A DNA stretch of 64,000 nucleotides from Frankiaceae bacterium (GTDB lineage: Bacteria; Actinomycetota; Actinomycetes; BP-191), in NCBI GenBank assembly GCA_030840645.1, contig JAVEEC010000077.1, positions 1 to 64,000 of the forward strand, given 5' to 3'. Within the stretch, counting starts at the first letter, position 1, and the number at the start of each line of letters is the position of its first letter. This document shows, one piece after another, positions 1 to 8,555 of the stretch. The notes under the pieces are model-generated. The model worked only from the letters and a program-made list of their open reading frames with translations. It was not told the origin of the DNA and searched no databases. The position numbers and the translations under genes were made by a program.

Positions 1-177
1 ATGGCCTCGGGCACCCGACCCACTGGCGCGACGCTCAAGCCGATCGCCAAGGCGCACGAAGGCGTCCGCGCCTGCCCGGTCTGCAGCGAGCGGCTGTCGA
101 CCTACAACCCCGGCCCGAACTGCTGGAGCCACACGGTCGGCATCCCCTGGCGCGGCCCGACCGCCAAGCCCAAGTAG
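1..177 (+). CDS. Small Cys/His zinc-binding protein (possibly 5'-truncated)
   Basis: A 58-codon reading frame begins with ATG at the first base of the window and ends in TAG. It carries CPVC near residue 25 and a CWSH element near residue 41, so it has the C-x2-C...C-x2-H pattern of a small zinc-binding protein. The sequence between these, YNPGPNC, resembles short conserved actinobacterial proteins of unknown function. Because the ATG coincides with the window edge, the true start could lie upstream. No function can be assigned beyond likely metal binding. Confidence 0.6.
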   Translation: MASGTRPTGATLKPIAKAHEGVRACPVCSERLSTYNPGPNCWSHTVGIPWRGPTAKPK

Positions 178-224
178 GCCGCGCCATCCAGACCCCCTCG
201 CCGTCCCCGGGTGCGGGGACGCGC

Positions 225-1046
225 GTGCTCGACGTGCCGCTGACGGACATCGTCAAGGGTGGGCTGTGGGTCGCGTTCGTCGTCCTGCTCGCCGTCCTCT
301 GCGTCCGCGTCGCGCGGCGGGCGCTGCCGCGGACGGTCGCGCGCCTCGCCTCGTCGACCCGCCGCGACGAGCGGTGGGAGCAGCGCACCCGCACGCTGTC
401 GGGAACGCTGGTCAGCGTCACGGCGGTCGTCGTCTGGACGACGGCGTTCGTGACGGTCATCGGCCAGCTCGGGGTCAACCTCGGCCCGCTGCTCGCCGGC
501 GCGGGCGTCGTCGGCCTGGCGATCGGCTTCGGCGCGCAGCAGCTCGTCAGGGACGTCATCTCCGGGTTCTTCGTGCTGGTCGAGGACCAGTACGGCGTCG
601 GCGACACGGTCACGGCCGGCGGCGTCAGCGGGACTGTCGAGTCGATGACGCTGCGGCTCACCCGGCTGCGGGGCGACGACGGCGTGCTGCACCACCTCCG
701 CAACGGCGACCTCGGCGTCGTCTCGAACGCCTCCCGCGGCTACGGCGTCGCGACCGTCGCGGTGCCCGTACCGCCGGACGGGGACCCCGGCGAGGCGGTC
801 GAGCGGATCCGTACGGCGATGGCCGACCTGGTCGCCTCCGGCGACGTCGACGGGCTGCTGCTCGCGGACCCGCAGGTGCTCGGGGTGACCGGGTTCCGCG
901 ACGCGTCCGGCCAGCCGCTGGTGACGGTGAACGCGCGGGTGACGCCCGAGGGCAAGGCCGCGGTGCAGCGGGAGCTGCTCCGCCGGGCCCTGGCGGCGGT
1001 CGAGGCGCCTACGAGGTCTTCACGCAGGAGGGCGACCCGGCCTTGA
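225..1046 (+). CDS. MscS-family mechanosensitive ion channel
   Basis: This 273-residue protein (GTG start) has three hydrophobic segments at about residues 14-29, 61-80 and 87-118. The third is the pore-lining helix: it is Gly/Ala-rich (AGAGVVGLAIGFGAQQ) and is followed by VRDVISGFFVLVEDQ, the most conserved stretch of MscS channels. A cytoplasmic beta domain follows (GVGDTV...). It is about the size of E. coli MscS. Channels of this family open on membrane tension during hypo-osmotic shock. Its 3' end overlaps the convergent downstream gene by 38 bp. The family is certain; the gating specificity is unknown. Confidence 0.9.
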   Translation: MLDVPLTDIVKGGLWVAFVVLLAVLCVRVARRALPRTVARLASSTRRDERWEQRTRTLSGTLVSVTAVVVWTTAFVTVIGQLGVNLGPLLAGAGVVGLAIGFGAQQLVRDVISGFFVLVEDQYGVGDTVTAGGVSGTVESMTLRLTRLRGDDGVLHHLRNGDLGVVSNASRGYGVATVAVPVPPDGDPGEAVERIRTAMADLVASGDVDGLLLADPQVLGVTGFRDASGQPLVTVNARVTPEGKAAVQRELLRRALAAVEAPTRSSRRRATRP

Positions 1047-1575
1047 CCTTCTGGAACCAGTCGGCGGAGTCGACCAGCTGGCCCGGCACTCCGATGTCGG
1101 CGGCCGTGTAGACGTCGCGCTGGCGGAACGAGAAGTCGGTCAGCATCGCGCCGATCTTCGGCCCCTTGGGGCCGAACGACGCGAGCGGCGCCGTCACCCG
1201 CATCACCGACCCGTCCCGCACGAGCGTCGCGACCTTCTCGCCGCCGTTCACGCCGGCCTTCGCCCGCCCGGCGGTGACGTAGAAGTTCATCGGGTTCCCC
1301 GCGGCGTTGATCTTGAACGTCAGCGACCACTGGACCTCGTGCTGGTCCTTCGGTCCCGCGTTGCGGACGACGACGGCGACGGTCTTGCGGCCCACGACGA
1401 TGTCCATGCTGAGCAGGTCGGTCGCCTTGTCCGGCACCGCGACGGGCGTGCCGTACGGGTGGACGTCGTCCGGCGCGTCGGTGAACACGTTGCAGGCGAC
1501 GGGAGCCGGCTTCGCGCCGGCGGCCGCGGGGACGAGCGCGGACGCGGACAGCGCCAGGGCGAGGACGAGCCGCAC
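1009..1575 (-). CDS. Secreted protein of unknown function
   Basis: This 188-residue protein starts at a GTG preceded by GGAGG about 8 nt upstream, which decides it over longer frames. It begins with a classic signal peptide: basic start, Leu/Ala-rich core, and a likely cleavage after AGA near residue 20. The mature part has Cys near its start and near its C-terminus (SCVKTS), suggesting one disulfide. It looks beta-rich and no catalytic motif is visible. No recognised family. Its end overlaps the convergent MscS gene, so the two transcripts share antisense 3' ends. Confidence 0.7.
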   Translation of the reverse strand: MRLVLALALSASALVPAAAGAKPAPVACNVFTDAPDDVHPYGTPVAVPDKATDLLSMDIVVGRKTVAVVVRNAGPKDQHEVQWSLTFKINAAGNPMNFYVTAGRAKAGVNGGEKVATLVRDGSVMRVTAPLASFGPKGPKIGAMLTDFSFRQRDVYTAADIGVPGQLVDSADWFQKVKAGSPSCVKTS

Positions 1576-1673
1576 GTGTCGTACCTCCACCCGTTTCCGC
1601 TGGGGCGCAAACGGTAGCGAACCTTCCCATACAACGCCAGCCCCCCTCGGCACAAACCGGCGGGGACGCGTGC

Positions 1674-2258
1674 TCAGTCGAGCGCGAGGTCGGCGAGCAG
1701 CGAGAGGCGCATGCCGGCCGGGATCGGCGTGCTCTCGGCGTAGTTCGGGTGGTCCACCGCGATCTCGGCGGGGACCGACGGGTCGCGGAACGCGTCGCGC
1801 TGCTCGTCGGTCAGCGGGAACCTCAGGTAGTGCACGGTCGCGGTGTAGTCCTCCCGTGACCTGCCCTCCTCGCCGACGGCCTTCGCGGTCTCGCCGGCGA
1901 CGGTGAGCGAGAAGCAGTGCTCGATGCCGGCCAGCCGGGGCAGCTCGGCCTTGAGCGTGGCCACGTCGGGCAGCTCGAGGAACAGCGTCGCCGACAGCTC
2001 GTGCGTGCCGGGCATCAGCGGGTTGTAGGCCTCGAGCTGGGCGCCGATCCTGGCCAGGTCGGTGGTCTGCGCCACGAAGATCATCTCCTGCACCTGGTGG
2101 CGCAGGGTCTCCCTGTTGTCGAACACCAGCGTCACGACGTCGCCGAGCGAGACGCGGCGGCGCTTCGTCAACGCGATGGCGTCGGCCCGCGCGGCGGCGC
2201 GCCGGGCGCCGTACGCCGCGAGGTCGAGCTCGAGGTCGTCGATCGTGATCGGCTTCAT
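1674..2258 (-). CDS. DUF3501 family protein
   Basis: The 194-residue protein starts [12 protein letters not shown] and contains [28 protein letters not shown]-type sequence typical of DUF3501. This family is commonly encoded next to rubrerythrin-like genes, as here, and is presumed to act in oxidative-stress or redox metabolism, although no biochemical role is established. It is the last gene of the Fur-rubrerythrin-DUF3501 run on this strand. It is separated from rubrerythrin by 110 bp that hold a strong 17-bp inverted repeat, so its expression may differ from that of the two upstream genes. Confidence 0.8.
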   Translation of the reverse strand: MKPITIDDLELDLAAYGARRAAARADAIALTKRRRVSLGDVVTLVFDNRETLRHQVQEMIFVAQTTDLARIGAQLEAYNPLMPGTHELSATLFLELPDVATLKAELPRLAGIEHCFSLTVAGETAKAVGEEGRSREDYTATVHYLRFPLTDEQRDAFRDPSVPAEIAVDHPNYAESTPIPAGMRLSLLADLALD

Positions 2259-2271
2259 GTCTGCCTCAGCG

Positions 2272-2327
2272 CCGGGGAGCGGGCCCGTGGGCATCCTCGC
2301 GCAATGCGAGACGGGCCCGCTCCCCGG
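2272..2327 (-). terminator. 17-bp inverted repeat with nested hairpin between rubrerythrin and DUF3501
   Basis: Positions 2272-2288 and 2311-2327 are perfect 17-nt reverse complements. The 22-nt loop itself contains a CTCGC/GCGAG stem (2296-2300 with 2306-2310). There is no T-tract on either strand, so it is not a textbook intrinsic terminator. Lying just downstream of rubrerythrin and 14 bp upstream of the DUF3501 start, it could be an attenuator, a partial terminator or an mRNA processing or stability element. Confidence 0.6.
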
Positions 2328-2368
2328 ACGTTCTCCGGGTAGGGGTGTGCGGATGGTCGGTGGCGCGG

Positions 2369-2797
<429 letters not shown>

Positions 2798-2808
2798 TGC
2801 GTTCCCCT

Positions 2809-3204
2809 CTAGAGCGAGTCGTGCTGACAGGTGGGGCAGAACCCGGTGAACGTGAGGTCGTGACCGGTGACGGCGAAGCCCGACACCCGCGCCACGTCGC
2901 GCGGGAGCCGCGCGGGCAGCGCCGCGTCCACGTCGGCCGCGGCGCCGCAGCGGACGCAGACGACGTGGTCGTGGCGTGCGGTGTTCGCGTCGTACCTGGC
3001 GGCGGCCGGGCCGATGGCGACCTCGAGCGCCTGGCCGTTCTCGACGAGGCAGTTCAGCGCGCGGTACACCGTCGCGGCGCCGATGCCGGGGGAGGTGCGG
3101 CGGACCCGCGCCAGGACGTCCTGCGCGGTGGGGTGGTCGACCGACGCCCTGAGCGCGTCGAGCACGGCGCGCCGCTGCGGGGTGAGCCGCAGTTCCGTGG
3201 TCAT
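2809..3204 (-). CDS. Fur/PerR-family metal-dependent repressor
   Basis: The 131-residue protein has an N-terminal winged helix ([12 protein letters not shown] ... [16 protein letters not shown]) and a C-terminal metal/dimerisation domain with HDHVVC, CVRC and a terminal CPTC, the two CxxC pairs of the structural zinc site of Fur and PerR. First gene of the run that includes rubrerythrin, which favours a PerR-like peroxide sensor over an iron regulator. A perfect palindrome lies 32 bp upstream of its start, implying autoregulation. The PerR-versus-Fur assignment is inference from context. Confidence 0.88.
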   Translation of the reverse strand: MTTELRLTPQRRAVLDALRASVDHPTAQDVLARVRRTSPGIGAATVYRALNCLVENGQALEVAIGPAAARYDANTARHDHVVCVRCGAAADVDAALPARLPRDVARVSGFAVTGHDLTFTGFCPTCQHDSL

Positions 3205-3235
3205 CGTGAACGGCTCCGTTCGGTCGGCCGGAGTT

Positions 3236-3248
3236 GAGAACGGTTCTC
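3236..3248. promoter_or_regulatory. Palindromic Fur/PerR-type operator
   Basis: GAGAAC-G-GTTCTC is a perfect 6-1-6 palindrome within TTGAGAACGGTTCTCGG, in the divergent region between the Fur-family gene and the receiver-like gene. AT-poor genomes of this group use similar inverted repeats for Fur-family proteins. Its position upstream of the fur-rubrerythrin run fits an autoregulatory operator. Confidence 0.6.
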
Positions 3249-3348
3249 GGTATCTGTCCTCGCCGGGGGCGGCGCAAACCGGGGAACGGCGTCCTGACGC
3301 GATAGCATCCGCGCGTCCCCCGAGCCCGAGAGCAGGTGCCGTCCGAGC

Positions 3349-3756
3349 GTGGCCGTCGTCCTCGTGTACGCCACCGACCCGGTCGTCCGCGACCAGGTCC
3401 GGCTCGCGATCGGGCGCTCCCCGGCACCCGGGGTGGACGACGTGACGTACCTCGACGCCGTCGACGGCGGGCAGGTCGTCCGCGCCGCCGACGAGGGGCT
3501 GCCCGACCTGATGATCCTGGACGGCGAGGCCTGGCCGACGGGCGGCCTCGGGCTCTGCCGCCAGCTCCGCGCCGAGCTGGCGGCCTGCCCGCCCGCGATC
3601 GTGCTGATCGGCCGCCGCGACGACCGCTGGCTCGGCGAGTGGTCCGGCGCCGAGGTCGTGCTGATGCACCCGATCGACGCGGGCGAGCTGACCGCCGCCG
3701 CCGTCCGCCTGCTGACGAGGACCCCCGTGACCGCCGACAAGGAGCGAACGAGTTGA
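3349..3756 (+). CDS. Degenerate response-regulator receiver protein
   Basis: A stand-alone 135-residue receiver-like fold (GTG start). The expected phospho-acceptor position is kept (DLMILDGEAW, about D58). The acidic pocket is reduced to one Asp (YATDP), the Thr/Ser switch is replaced (VLIGRR), and the invariant KP is HP (LMHPID). It has no DNA-binding output domain. It is therefore probably a pseudo-receiver that binds a partner rather than a normal phosphorelay regulator. Its stop overlaps the TTG start of the next gene (TTGA), so the two are translationally coupled. Confidence 0.7.
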   Translation: MAVVLVYATDPVVRDQVRLAIGRSPAPGVDDVTYLDAVDGGQVVRAADEGLPDLMILDGEAWPTGGLGLCRQLRAELAACPPAIVLIGRRDDRWLGEWSGAEVVLMHPIDAGELTAAAVRLLTRTPVTADKERTS

Positions 3757-4019
3757 ACACCGAGGCTTGGTGCGGCCACTGCGGCGAGACGTTCCGCCTC
3801 GCCCAGGTCGTCGAGGAGGGCAACGGCGGCCGCTGCCCGCGCTGCGGCTACGTGTACTCGCACGAGTACAACGCCGTCGTCACCGCCTCGGCGGCCGAGG
3901 TGATCGACGCGCACCGCGGCCTGGAGCACGCGTTGCAGCGGATCACCGACATCGCGCCGTTGCTCCACATCGACCGCGAGGCGCTGCACAAGAGCCTCGA
4001 CGCGCACCTGTCGCGCTGA
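3753..4019 (+). CDS. Zinc-ribbon protein coupled to the receiver protein
   Basis: This 88-residue protein starts at TTG inside the TTGA overlap with the preceding gene. Residues 7-31 hold two CxxC pairs, CGHC and CPRC, forming a zinc ribbon. A helical C-terminal half ([18 protein letters not shown]) follows and is suited to protein-protein contacts. Family unknown. Its tight coupling to the pseudo-receiver upstream, and the 7-nt gap to trpD downstream, suggest a single mRNA; a regulatory role is only a guess. Confidence 0.7.
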   Translation: MNTEAWCGHCGETFRLAQVVEEGNGGRCPRCGYVYSHEYNAVVTASAAEVIDAHRGLEHALQRITDIAPLLHIDREALHKSLDAHLSR

Positions 4020-4026
4020 CTCCTCC

Positions 4027-5067
4027 GTGACCGCGCTCGGCTGGCCGGCGGTGCTCTCGGCGCTGCTCGCCGGCTCCGACCTGACCGCGGAGCAGGCGGC
4101 GTGGGCGATGGGCGAGGTCATGGACGAGTCCGCGACGCCGGCCCAGGTGGCGGGCTTCGCGGTGGCGTTGCGCGGCAAGGGGGAGACCGCCGCGGAGGTC
4201 TCCGGCCTCGTCTCGGCGATGCTGTCGCGGGCCAGGCCGTGCGACGTTCCGGGGCCGGTCGTGGACACCTGCGGGACGGGCGGGGACCGTTCGCACACCG
4301 TGAACATCTCCACGATGGCGGCGCTCGTCGTCGCCGGCTGCGGGGTGCGCGTCGTCAAGCACGGCAACCGCGCGGCCTCCTCCACCTGCGGCTCCGCCGA
4401 CCTGCTGGAGGAGCTCGGTGTACGGATCGACCTCGACCCGGCGCTGGTCCCAGGCTGCGCGGTCGAGGCGGGGATCGCGTTCTGCTTCGCGCCGGTGTTC
4501 CACCCGGCGTTCCGGCACACGGTCGCGCCGCGGCGCGAGCTCGGCATCCCGACGGTGTTCAACTTCCTCGGCCCGCTGACCAACCCCGCGCGCCCGGCGT
4601 TCCAGGCCGTCGGCGTCGCCGACGCGCGGATGGCGGGGGTGATGGCCGGTGTGCTGGCCGCGCGGGGCGCATCGGCGCTGGTGTTCCGCGGCGACGACGG
4701 GCTGGACGAGCTGACGACAGCGACGACGTCGCACGTCTGGGTCGTGGCCGGCGGCGTCGTCCGCGAGGAGTCGCTCGACCCTGCGACGGTGGGGATCGCG
4801 CGCGCGTCGGTCGACGCGCTGCGGGGCGGCGACGCGGCGTTCAACGCGGGTGTGGCGCGGTCGTTCCTCAGCGGCGCCGCCGGTCCGGTGCGCGACGCGG
4901 TGCTGCTGAACGCCGCCGCCGCGCTGGCGGCGTTGACCCCGTCCGACCTGCCGCTGGCCGAACGCCTCGCGCCCGAGCTGGCCCGGGCCGCCGAGGCCGT
5001 GGACTCCGGCGCCGCGGCGGCGACGCTGGACCGCTGGGTGGCCGTGTCGCGGGCGGCGGCCGGCTGA
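4027..5067 (+). CDS. trpD: Anthranilate phosphoribosyltransferase
   Basis: The 346-residue enzyme transfers phosphoribose from PRPP to anthranilate, the second dedicated step of tryptophan synthesis. Diagnostic motifs are the PRPP loop GTGGD (residues 83-87), KHGNRAAS (111-118) and a Mg-binding DDGLDE near residue 225. Length matches the family. Start is GTG at 4027, seven bases after the zinc-ribbon gene. No other trp genes are in the window, so the locus is detached from a trp operon. The next gene starts inside its stop codon (TGATG). Confidence 0.95.
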   Translation: MTALGWPAVLSALLAGSDLTAEQAAWAMGEVMDESATPAQVAGFAVALRGKGETAAEVSGLVSAMLSRARPCDVPGPVVDTCGTGGDRSHTVNISTMAALVVAGCGVRVVKHGNRAASSTCGSADLLEELGVRIDLDPALVPGCAVEAGIAFCFAPVFHPAFRHTVAPRRELGIPTVFNFLGPLTNPARPAFQAVGVADARMAGVMAGVLAARGASALVFRGDDGLDELTTATTSHVWVVAGGVVREESLDPATVGIARASVDALRGGDAAFNAGVARSFLSGAAGPVRDAVLLNAAAALAALTPSDLPLAERLAPELARAAEAVDSGAAAATLDRWVAVSRAAAG

Positions 5068-5420
5068 TGGACAGGTACGAGATCTTCTGCGACCTGCGGA
5101 CCGGCGTGCGCGACCTGGAGTTCGCGGACGCCGTACGCCACTACCTCGACCACCTCGTGGCGGAGGGGCTGATCGCGTCGTGGCGGCTGACGCGGCGCAA
5201 GCTCGGGTTCGGCATCGAGGGGCTCGGCGAGTTCCACGTCTCGCTCGACGTGCGCGACCTGGCGCAGCTCGACGCGGCGTTCTCGGTCGTCGCGACGCGG
5301 GCCGGCGAGGTCGAGGCGCTGCACTCGGCGGTGTTCTCGCGGGTGGCGAACGCGAGGTTCGCGCTCTACCGCGACTTCCCCGACCCCGTCAGAGCGGACG
5401 CGACCACTCCGACTCCGTGA
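5067..5420 (+). CDS. Conserved small protein of unknown function (DUF6614-like)
   Basis: This 117-residue protein starts at ATG overlapping the trpD stop by one base. It has alternating charged and hydrophobic segments (YEIFCDLRTG, WRLTRRKLGFG, GEFHVSLDVRDLAQLD, ALYRDFPD) consistent with a ferredoxin-like alpha/beta fold. I believe this pattern belongs to DUF6614, but I cannot search to confirm. Translational coupling to trpD suggests co-expression. Its 3' end overlaps the convergent acetyltransferase. Confidence 0.65.
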   Translation: MDRYEIFCDLRTGVRDLEFADAVRHYLDHLVAEGLIASWRLTRRKLGFGIEGLGEFHVSLDVRDLAQLDAAFSVVATRAGEVEALHSAVFSRVANARFALYRDFPDPVRADATTPTP

Positions 5421-5874
5421 GGCTCGGGTCGGAGGGGAGCGGCTGGACGTTGCCGTTGCGGGCGAAGCCGAGGCGTTCGTAGAGGCGTCGCGCGGTGTCG
5501 TTGCCGTCGGTGGCCCAGAGGCGGATCTCGGTCCCGCCGTTCGTCCTGGCCCACTCGATGACGGCCGTGACGCACGCCTCGGCCTGGCCGTTGCCGCGGG
5601 CGTCCGGGCGGGTCCAGACGCTGAAGACGTTGGGTACGCCGTCCTCGACGTAGCCGCCGCCGGAGGCGAGCCAGCCGTCGCCGTCCTCGGCGACGTACAT
5701 CACCGTGCCGTCGCTCGTCGCCATCGTCGCCGCGCGGTCGCGCCAGGTCTGCTCGGTGAACGCGAGCGCCTCGGCGAGCGTCGTGCCGAACGCGTACGGC
5801 GCCTCCGCGAGCATGGCGAGGCGGAACTCCCGCCAGCGTTCCCACTCGTCCGCGCGCAGGCGGCGTACCGGCAT
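5389..5874 (-). CDS. GNAT-family N-acetyltransferase
   Basis: A 161-residue single GNAT domain. Visible signatures are the central beta strand with GGYVEDG and VFSVWTRPDARGNGQAEACV, the acetyl-CoA pyrophosphate loop (R/Q-x-x-G-x-G/A as RGNGQA), and the C-terminal ARRLYERLGF helix-turn. The substrate is unknown. The ATG overlaps the stop of the upstream Lrp-type gene by one base (TGATG), so it is the last gene of a four-gene operon on this strand. Confidence 0.85.
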   Translation of the reverse strand: MPVRRLRADEWERWREFRLAMLAEAPYAFGTTLAEALAFTEQTWRDRAATMATSDGTVMYVAEDGDGWLASGGGYVEDGVPNVFSVWTRPDARGNGQAEACVTAVIEWARTNGGTEIRLWATDGNDTARRLYERLGFARNGNVQPLPSDPSLTESEWSRPL

Positions 5875-6161
5875 CAGCCGGCGTCGTCGAAGCCGAGCGC
5901 GAACGCGGCCTCGAGGTCGTGCTTGGAGTACGTGCGGAACGCGATGAGCGTCTGCGTCGACAGGATGCCCGGCACCTTGTTGACGCTGCCGGCGATGACG
6001 TCGGCGAGGTCCTCGTGGGCGCGGACGCGGACCATGGCGACCAGGTCGACGTCGCCGGCCACGGAGTAGACCTCGGTGACGCCGTCGATGGCTGAGACGC
6101 GTTCGGCGATCTCGGGGATCGCGTCGACCGTGGCGTTGATGAGGACGACGGCGGTGATCAC
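5874..6161 (-). CDS. Stand-alone Lrp/AsnC ligand-binding (RAM) domain protein
   Basis: The 95-residue protein has the alpha-beta sandwich of the Lrp effector domain (AVVLINATVDAIPEIAERV, GVTEVYSVAGDVDLVAMVRV, VNKVPGILSTQTLIAFRTYS) but no helix-turn-helix. Such proteins bind small molecules, often amino acids, and oligomerise without DNA binding of their own. The GTG start overlaps the upstream acetyltransferase stop (GTGA), and the stop overlaps the next ATG, so it is sandwiched between two GNAT genes. Confidence 0.85.
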   Translation of the reverse strand: MITAVVLINATVDAIPEIAERVSAIDGVTEVYSVAGDVDLVAMVRVRAHEDLADVIAGSVNKVPGILSTQTLIAFRTYSKHDLEAAFALGFDDAG

Positions 6162-6658
6162 GGCACGGAGCCTACGACCTTCTCCAGGTAGACGACGTCG
6201 AGCAGCCGGCCGAACTTGCTGCCGACCTCGCGCAGGTGGGCGACGCGCTCGTAGCCGTGCCGTTCGAACGTCTGCAGGCTGGCGGTGTTCTCGGCGCAGA
6301 CGACGGCGATCAGCGCGTGCAGGCCGTGGGTGCTCGCGTGCGCGTCGACGTGCCGCAGGGCCGCCGCGCCGAGACCGCGCCGGGTCGCGGCCGGGTCGAG
6401 GTAGACGGTGACCTCCGCGGTGTCGCGGTACCCGCAGCGGGACTTGAACGGTTGCACGAGCAGGTAGCCGGCGAACGTGCAGTCGTCGTTCGCGATCGCC
6501 CAGGCGCCGTGGCGCGCCGGGTCGCCGCCGGTCGACTCGGCCGCCCACTCGGCGGGGGTCACCGGCTCGGTCTGGAACGTCGCCGTCGATGTCGTGACGT
6601 AGTGGTTGTAGACCGCGGCGGCGGCCGCGTGGTCGTCGGGGCGCAGTGGCCGGATCAT
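6158..6658 (-). CDS. GNAT acetyltransferase, phosphinothricin acetyltransferase-like
   Basis: A 166-residue GNAT protein with IRPLRPDDHAAAAAVYNHYV at the N-terminus, TAEVTVYLDPAATRRGLGAA (acyl-CoA loop RRGLGA) and AENTASLQTFERHGYERVAHL at the C-terminus. This layout matches Pat/Bar-like and MddA-like acetyltransferases that modify amino-acid analogues. Substrate not provable. The ATG overlaps the exonuclease-UvrC gene stop (ATGA). Confidence 0.85.
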   Translation of the reverse strand: MIRPLRPDDHAAAAAVYNHYVTTSTATFQTEPVTPAEWAAESTGGDPARHGAWAIANDDCTFAGYLLVQPFKSRCGYRDTAEVTVYLDPAATRRGLGAAALRHVDAHASTHGLHALIAVVCAENTASLQTFERHGYERVAHLREVGSKFGRLLDVVYLEKVVGSVP

Positions 6659-8412
6659 GAGAACGACCGTACGGGCTGAGTGACGGTCCGCAACGACCGC
6701 CTGTCCGCGAACGGCGCCACGCCGCCGCCGTACGCCGCGTCCAGCCCGGCGAGGAGGCGGGCCGCGCCCCGGGCGGGCGAGGCCCAGGCGCCGTCGCTCC
6801 TGACGAGCCGGGTGCCTCCTACGTCGAGCCAGCGCAGCACCGCCCGCATCTCCTCGCTCGTCGCGCAGGGCGTCGGTCCGGGTCCCGGCCGGACGGTCTC
6901 CGCCGTCGCGACGAGCGCCTCGACGTGCGGCCGCGGGTCTACGCCGGCCGGGACCGCGCCCGCGGCGACGAGGCGACCGTGCGCGACGACCGCGAGGTGC
7001 CAGCCCTCCTTACCGTCCGGCTGCGCGGCGACGAGCAGCGGCACGGCGGCGAGTGACGCGAGGCGCTGCTGGCGCGCCGAGGCCCGGACGAACGCCGCCA
7101 TCCGGTCGCGGTGGGCCGCCGCGTCCTCGTACCGGCGTTGCGCCGCGAGGTCGCCCATCCGCCGTACCGCCGCGGCGCGCAGCGCCTCGGGGTCCGCAGT
7201 CACGGCATGCGCGAACGCCGCCGTGTGGGCCGCGTACGCCTCCTCGGTCTCCTCGCCGTTGCACGGTGCGCCGCAGCGGCCCAGCTCGCGCAGCACGCAC
7301 GGCGCGACCGCCGTCCGCCGGGTGATCCGCATGGTGCACTGCCGGATCGGGAACGCCTCGTGCGCCGCCGCCCGCGCCAGCTCGGCCGCGCGCAGCGACC
7401 CGAACGGCCCGAGGTACGTCGCCCCGTCGTCGCCGAGCTTGCGGACCACCGACAGGCGGGGGAACCGCTCGGTCGTGAGCTTGAGCCAGAGGGCGCGCTC
7501 GGGGAAGCGCGAGCGGCGGTTGTACCGCGGCTTGTGCTCGGCGATCAGCCGCAGCTCGCGGACCTCGGCCTCCAGGCCGTGGCTGCACTCGACGTGGTCG
7601 ACCCGCTCGGCGCAGGCGACCATCTCGGCCATCCGGGTGCGCGGCTCGGACGCCACGAAGTAGTTGCGGACGCGGGTGCGCAGGTCCTTCGACGTGCCGA
7701 CGTAGAGGACCCGGCCGGTGGCGTCCCTGAACAGGTAGACGCCCGGCCGGTGTGGCAGCCCGTCGGCGAGGTAGCGCTTGCGGCGCTGCCCGGGGGAGAC
7801 CAGCGAGGAGAACGTCCGCAGCTCCTCCAGCGAGTGGACGCCGAGGTTGCCGAGGCGTTCGAGGAGGCCGTGGAGCACGTCGGTCGTCGCCTGCGCGTCG
7901 GCGAGGGCGCGGTGACACGGCTGCACGGTCGTACGGAACAGGCGGGCGAGCGTCGAGAGCTTGACGTCCGGCGCCTCGTCGCGGGTCAGGACGCGGCGCG
8001 CCAGCGTGACCGTGTCGACGTGGTCGAATGCCGGCCACTCCCGCTCCGTTCGCGCGCAGGCGGCCTTGAGGAAGCCGAGGTCGAACGGTGAGTTGTGCGC
8101 CACCAGCACCGCCCCGCGCGCGAACTCGAGGAACGCCGGCAGCGCCACGTCGATCGGCGGCGCGCCCGCCACCATCGCGTCGGTGATCCCCGTCAGCACC
8201 GCGATGAACGCCGGGATCGGCGCGCCCGGGTGCACCAGCGTCTGGAACGTCCCCTCCACCTCCCCGCCCTTGACGCGCACGGCGCCGATCTCGGTGATCG
8301 CGCTGGTCGCGGGCGAGCCCCCGGTTGTCTCCAGGTCGACGACGACGAACGTCGTGTCCCGCAACGGGGTCCCCAGCTCGTCGAGCACGCCCTGGACCGC
8401 CGTCGCCGTCAT
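6655..8412 (-). CDS. DEDDh exonuclease - GIY-YIG/UvrC-like nuclease fusion
   Basis: This 585-residue protein fuses two nucleases. Residues about 20-185 are a DnaQ-type DEDDh exonuclease: VVDLETTG (D26, E28), AHNSPFDLGFL, and HRALADA. Residues about 215-310 form a GIY-YIG domain (GVYLFRD...VLYVGTSKDLRTR) followed by a UvrC-like region with CVLRELGRCGAPC, a possible metal site, and a UvrB-interaction-like helix. The architecture is known in actinobacteria and resembles the E. coli Cho idea joined to a proofreading-type exonuclease; the role is presumably DNA repair. First gene of the operon. Confidence 0.9.
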   Translation of the reverse strand: MTATAVQGVLDELGTPLRDTTFVVVDLETTGGSPATSAITEIGAVRVKGGEVEGTFQTLVHPGAPIPAFIAVLTGITDAMVAGAPPIDVALPAFLEFARGAVLVAHNSPFDLGFLKAACARTEREWPAFDHVDTVTLARRVLTRDEAPDVKLSTLARLFRTTVQPCHRALADAQATTDVLHGLLERLGNLGVHSLEELRTFSSLVSPGQRRKRYLADGLPHRPGVYLFRDATGRVLYVGTSKDLRTRVRNYFVASEPRTRMAEMVACAERVDHVECSHGLEAEVRELRLIAEHKPRYNRRSRFPERALWLKLTTERFPRLSVVRKLGDDGATYLGPFGSLRAAELARAAAHEAFPIRQCTMRITRRTAVAPCVLRELGRCGAPCNGEETEEAYAAHTAAFAHAVTADPEALRAAAVRRMGDLAAQRRYEDAAAHRDRMAAFVRASARQQRLASLAAVPLLVAAQPDGKEGWHLAVVAHGRLVAAGAVPAGVDPRPHVEALVATAETVRPGPGPTPCATSEEMRAVLRWLDVGGTRLVRSDGAWASPARGAARLLAGLDAAYGGGVAPFADRRSLRTVTQPVRSFS

Positions 8413-8555
8413 GCGTCAGGACGTTAGGAGGGGGGTGTGACAGGGCCGGCGAGCGAGCCGTCCGGAATCACCCCTTTCGCGCGGCCCGGAGCGGCGCTAT
8501 CGTTCCGCTCGCCCAACGGGGGCGATCCACGCAAATCGATCGAACGGGGAATTCC

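Noticed and set aside
3201-5324. Long minus-strand open frame opposite the receiver-zinc ribbon-trpD region
   Set aside because: It is antisense to trpD, which has clear motifs. The translation is Ser/Arg/Ala-rich low-complexity sequence typical of high-GC shadow frames.
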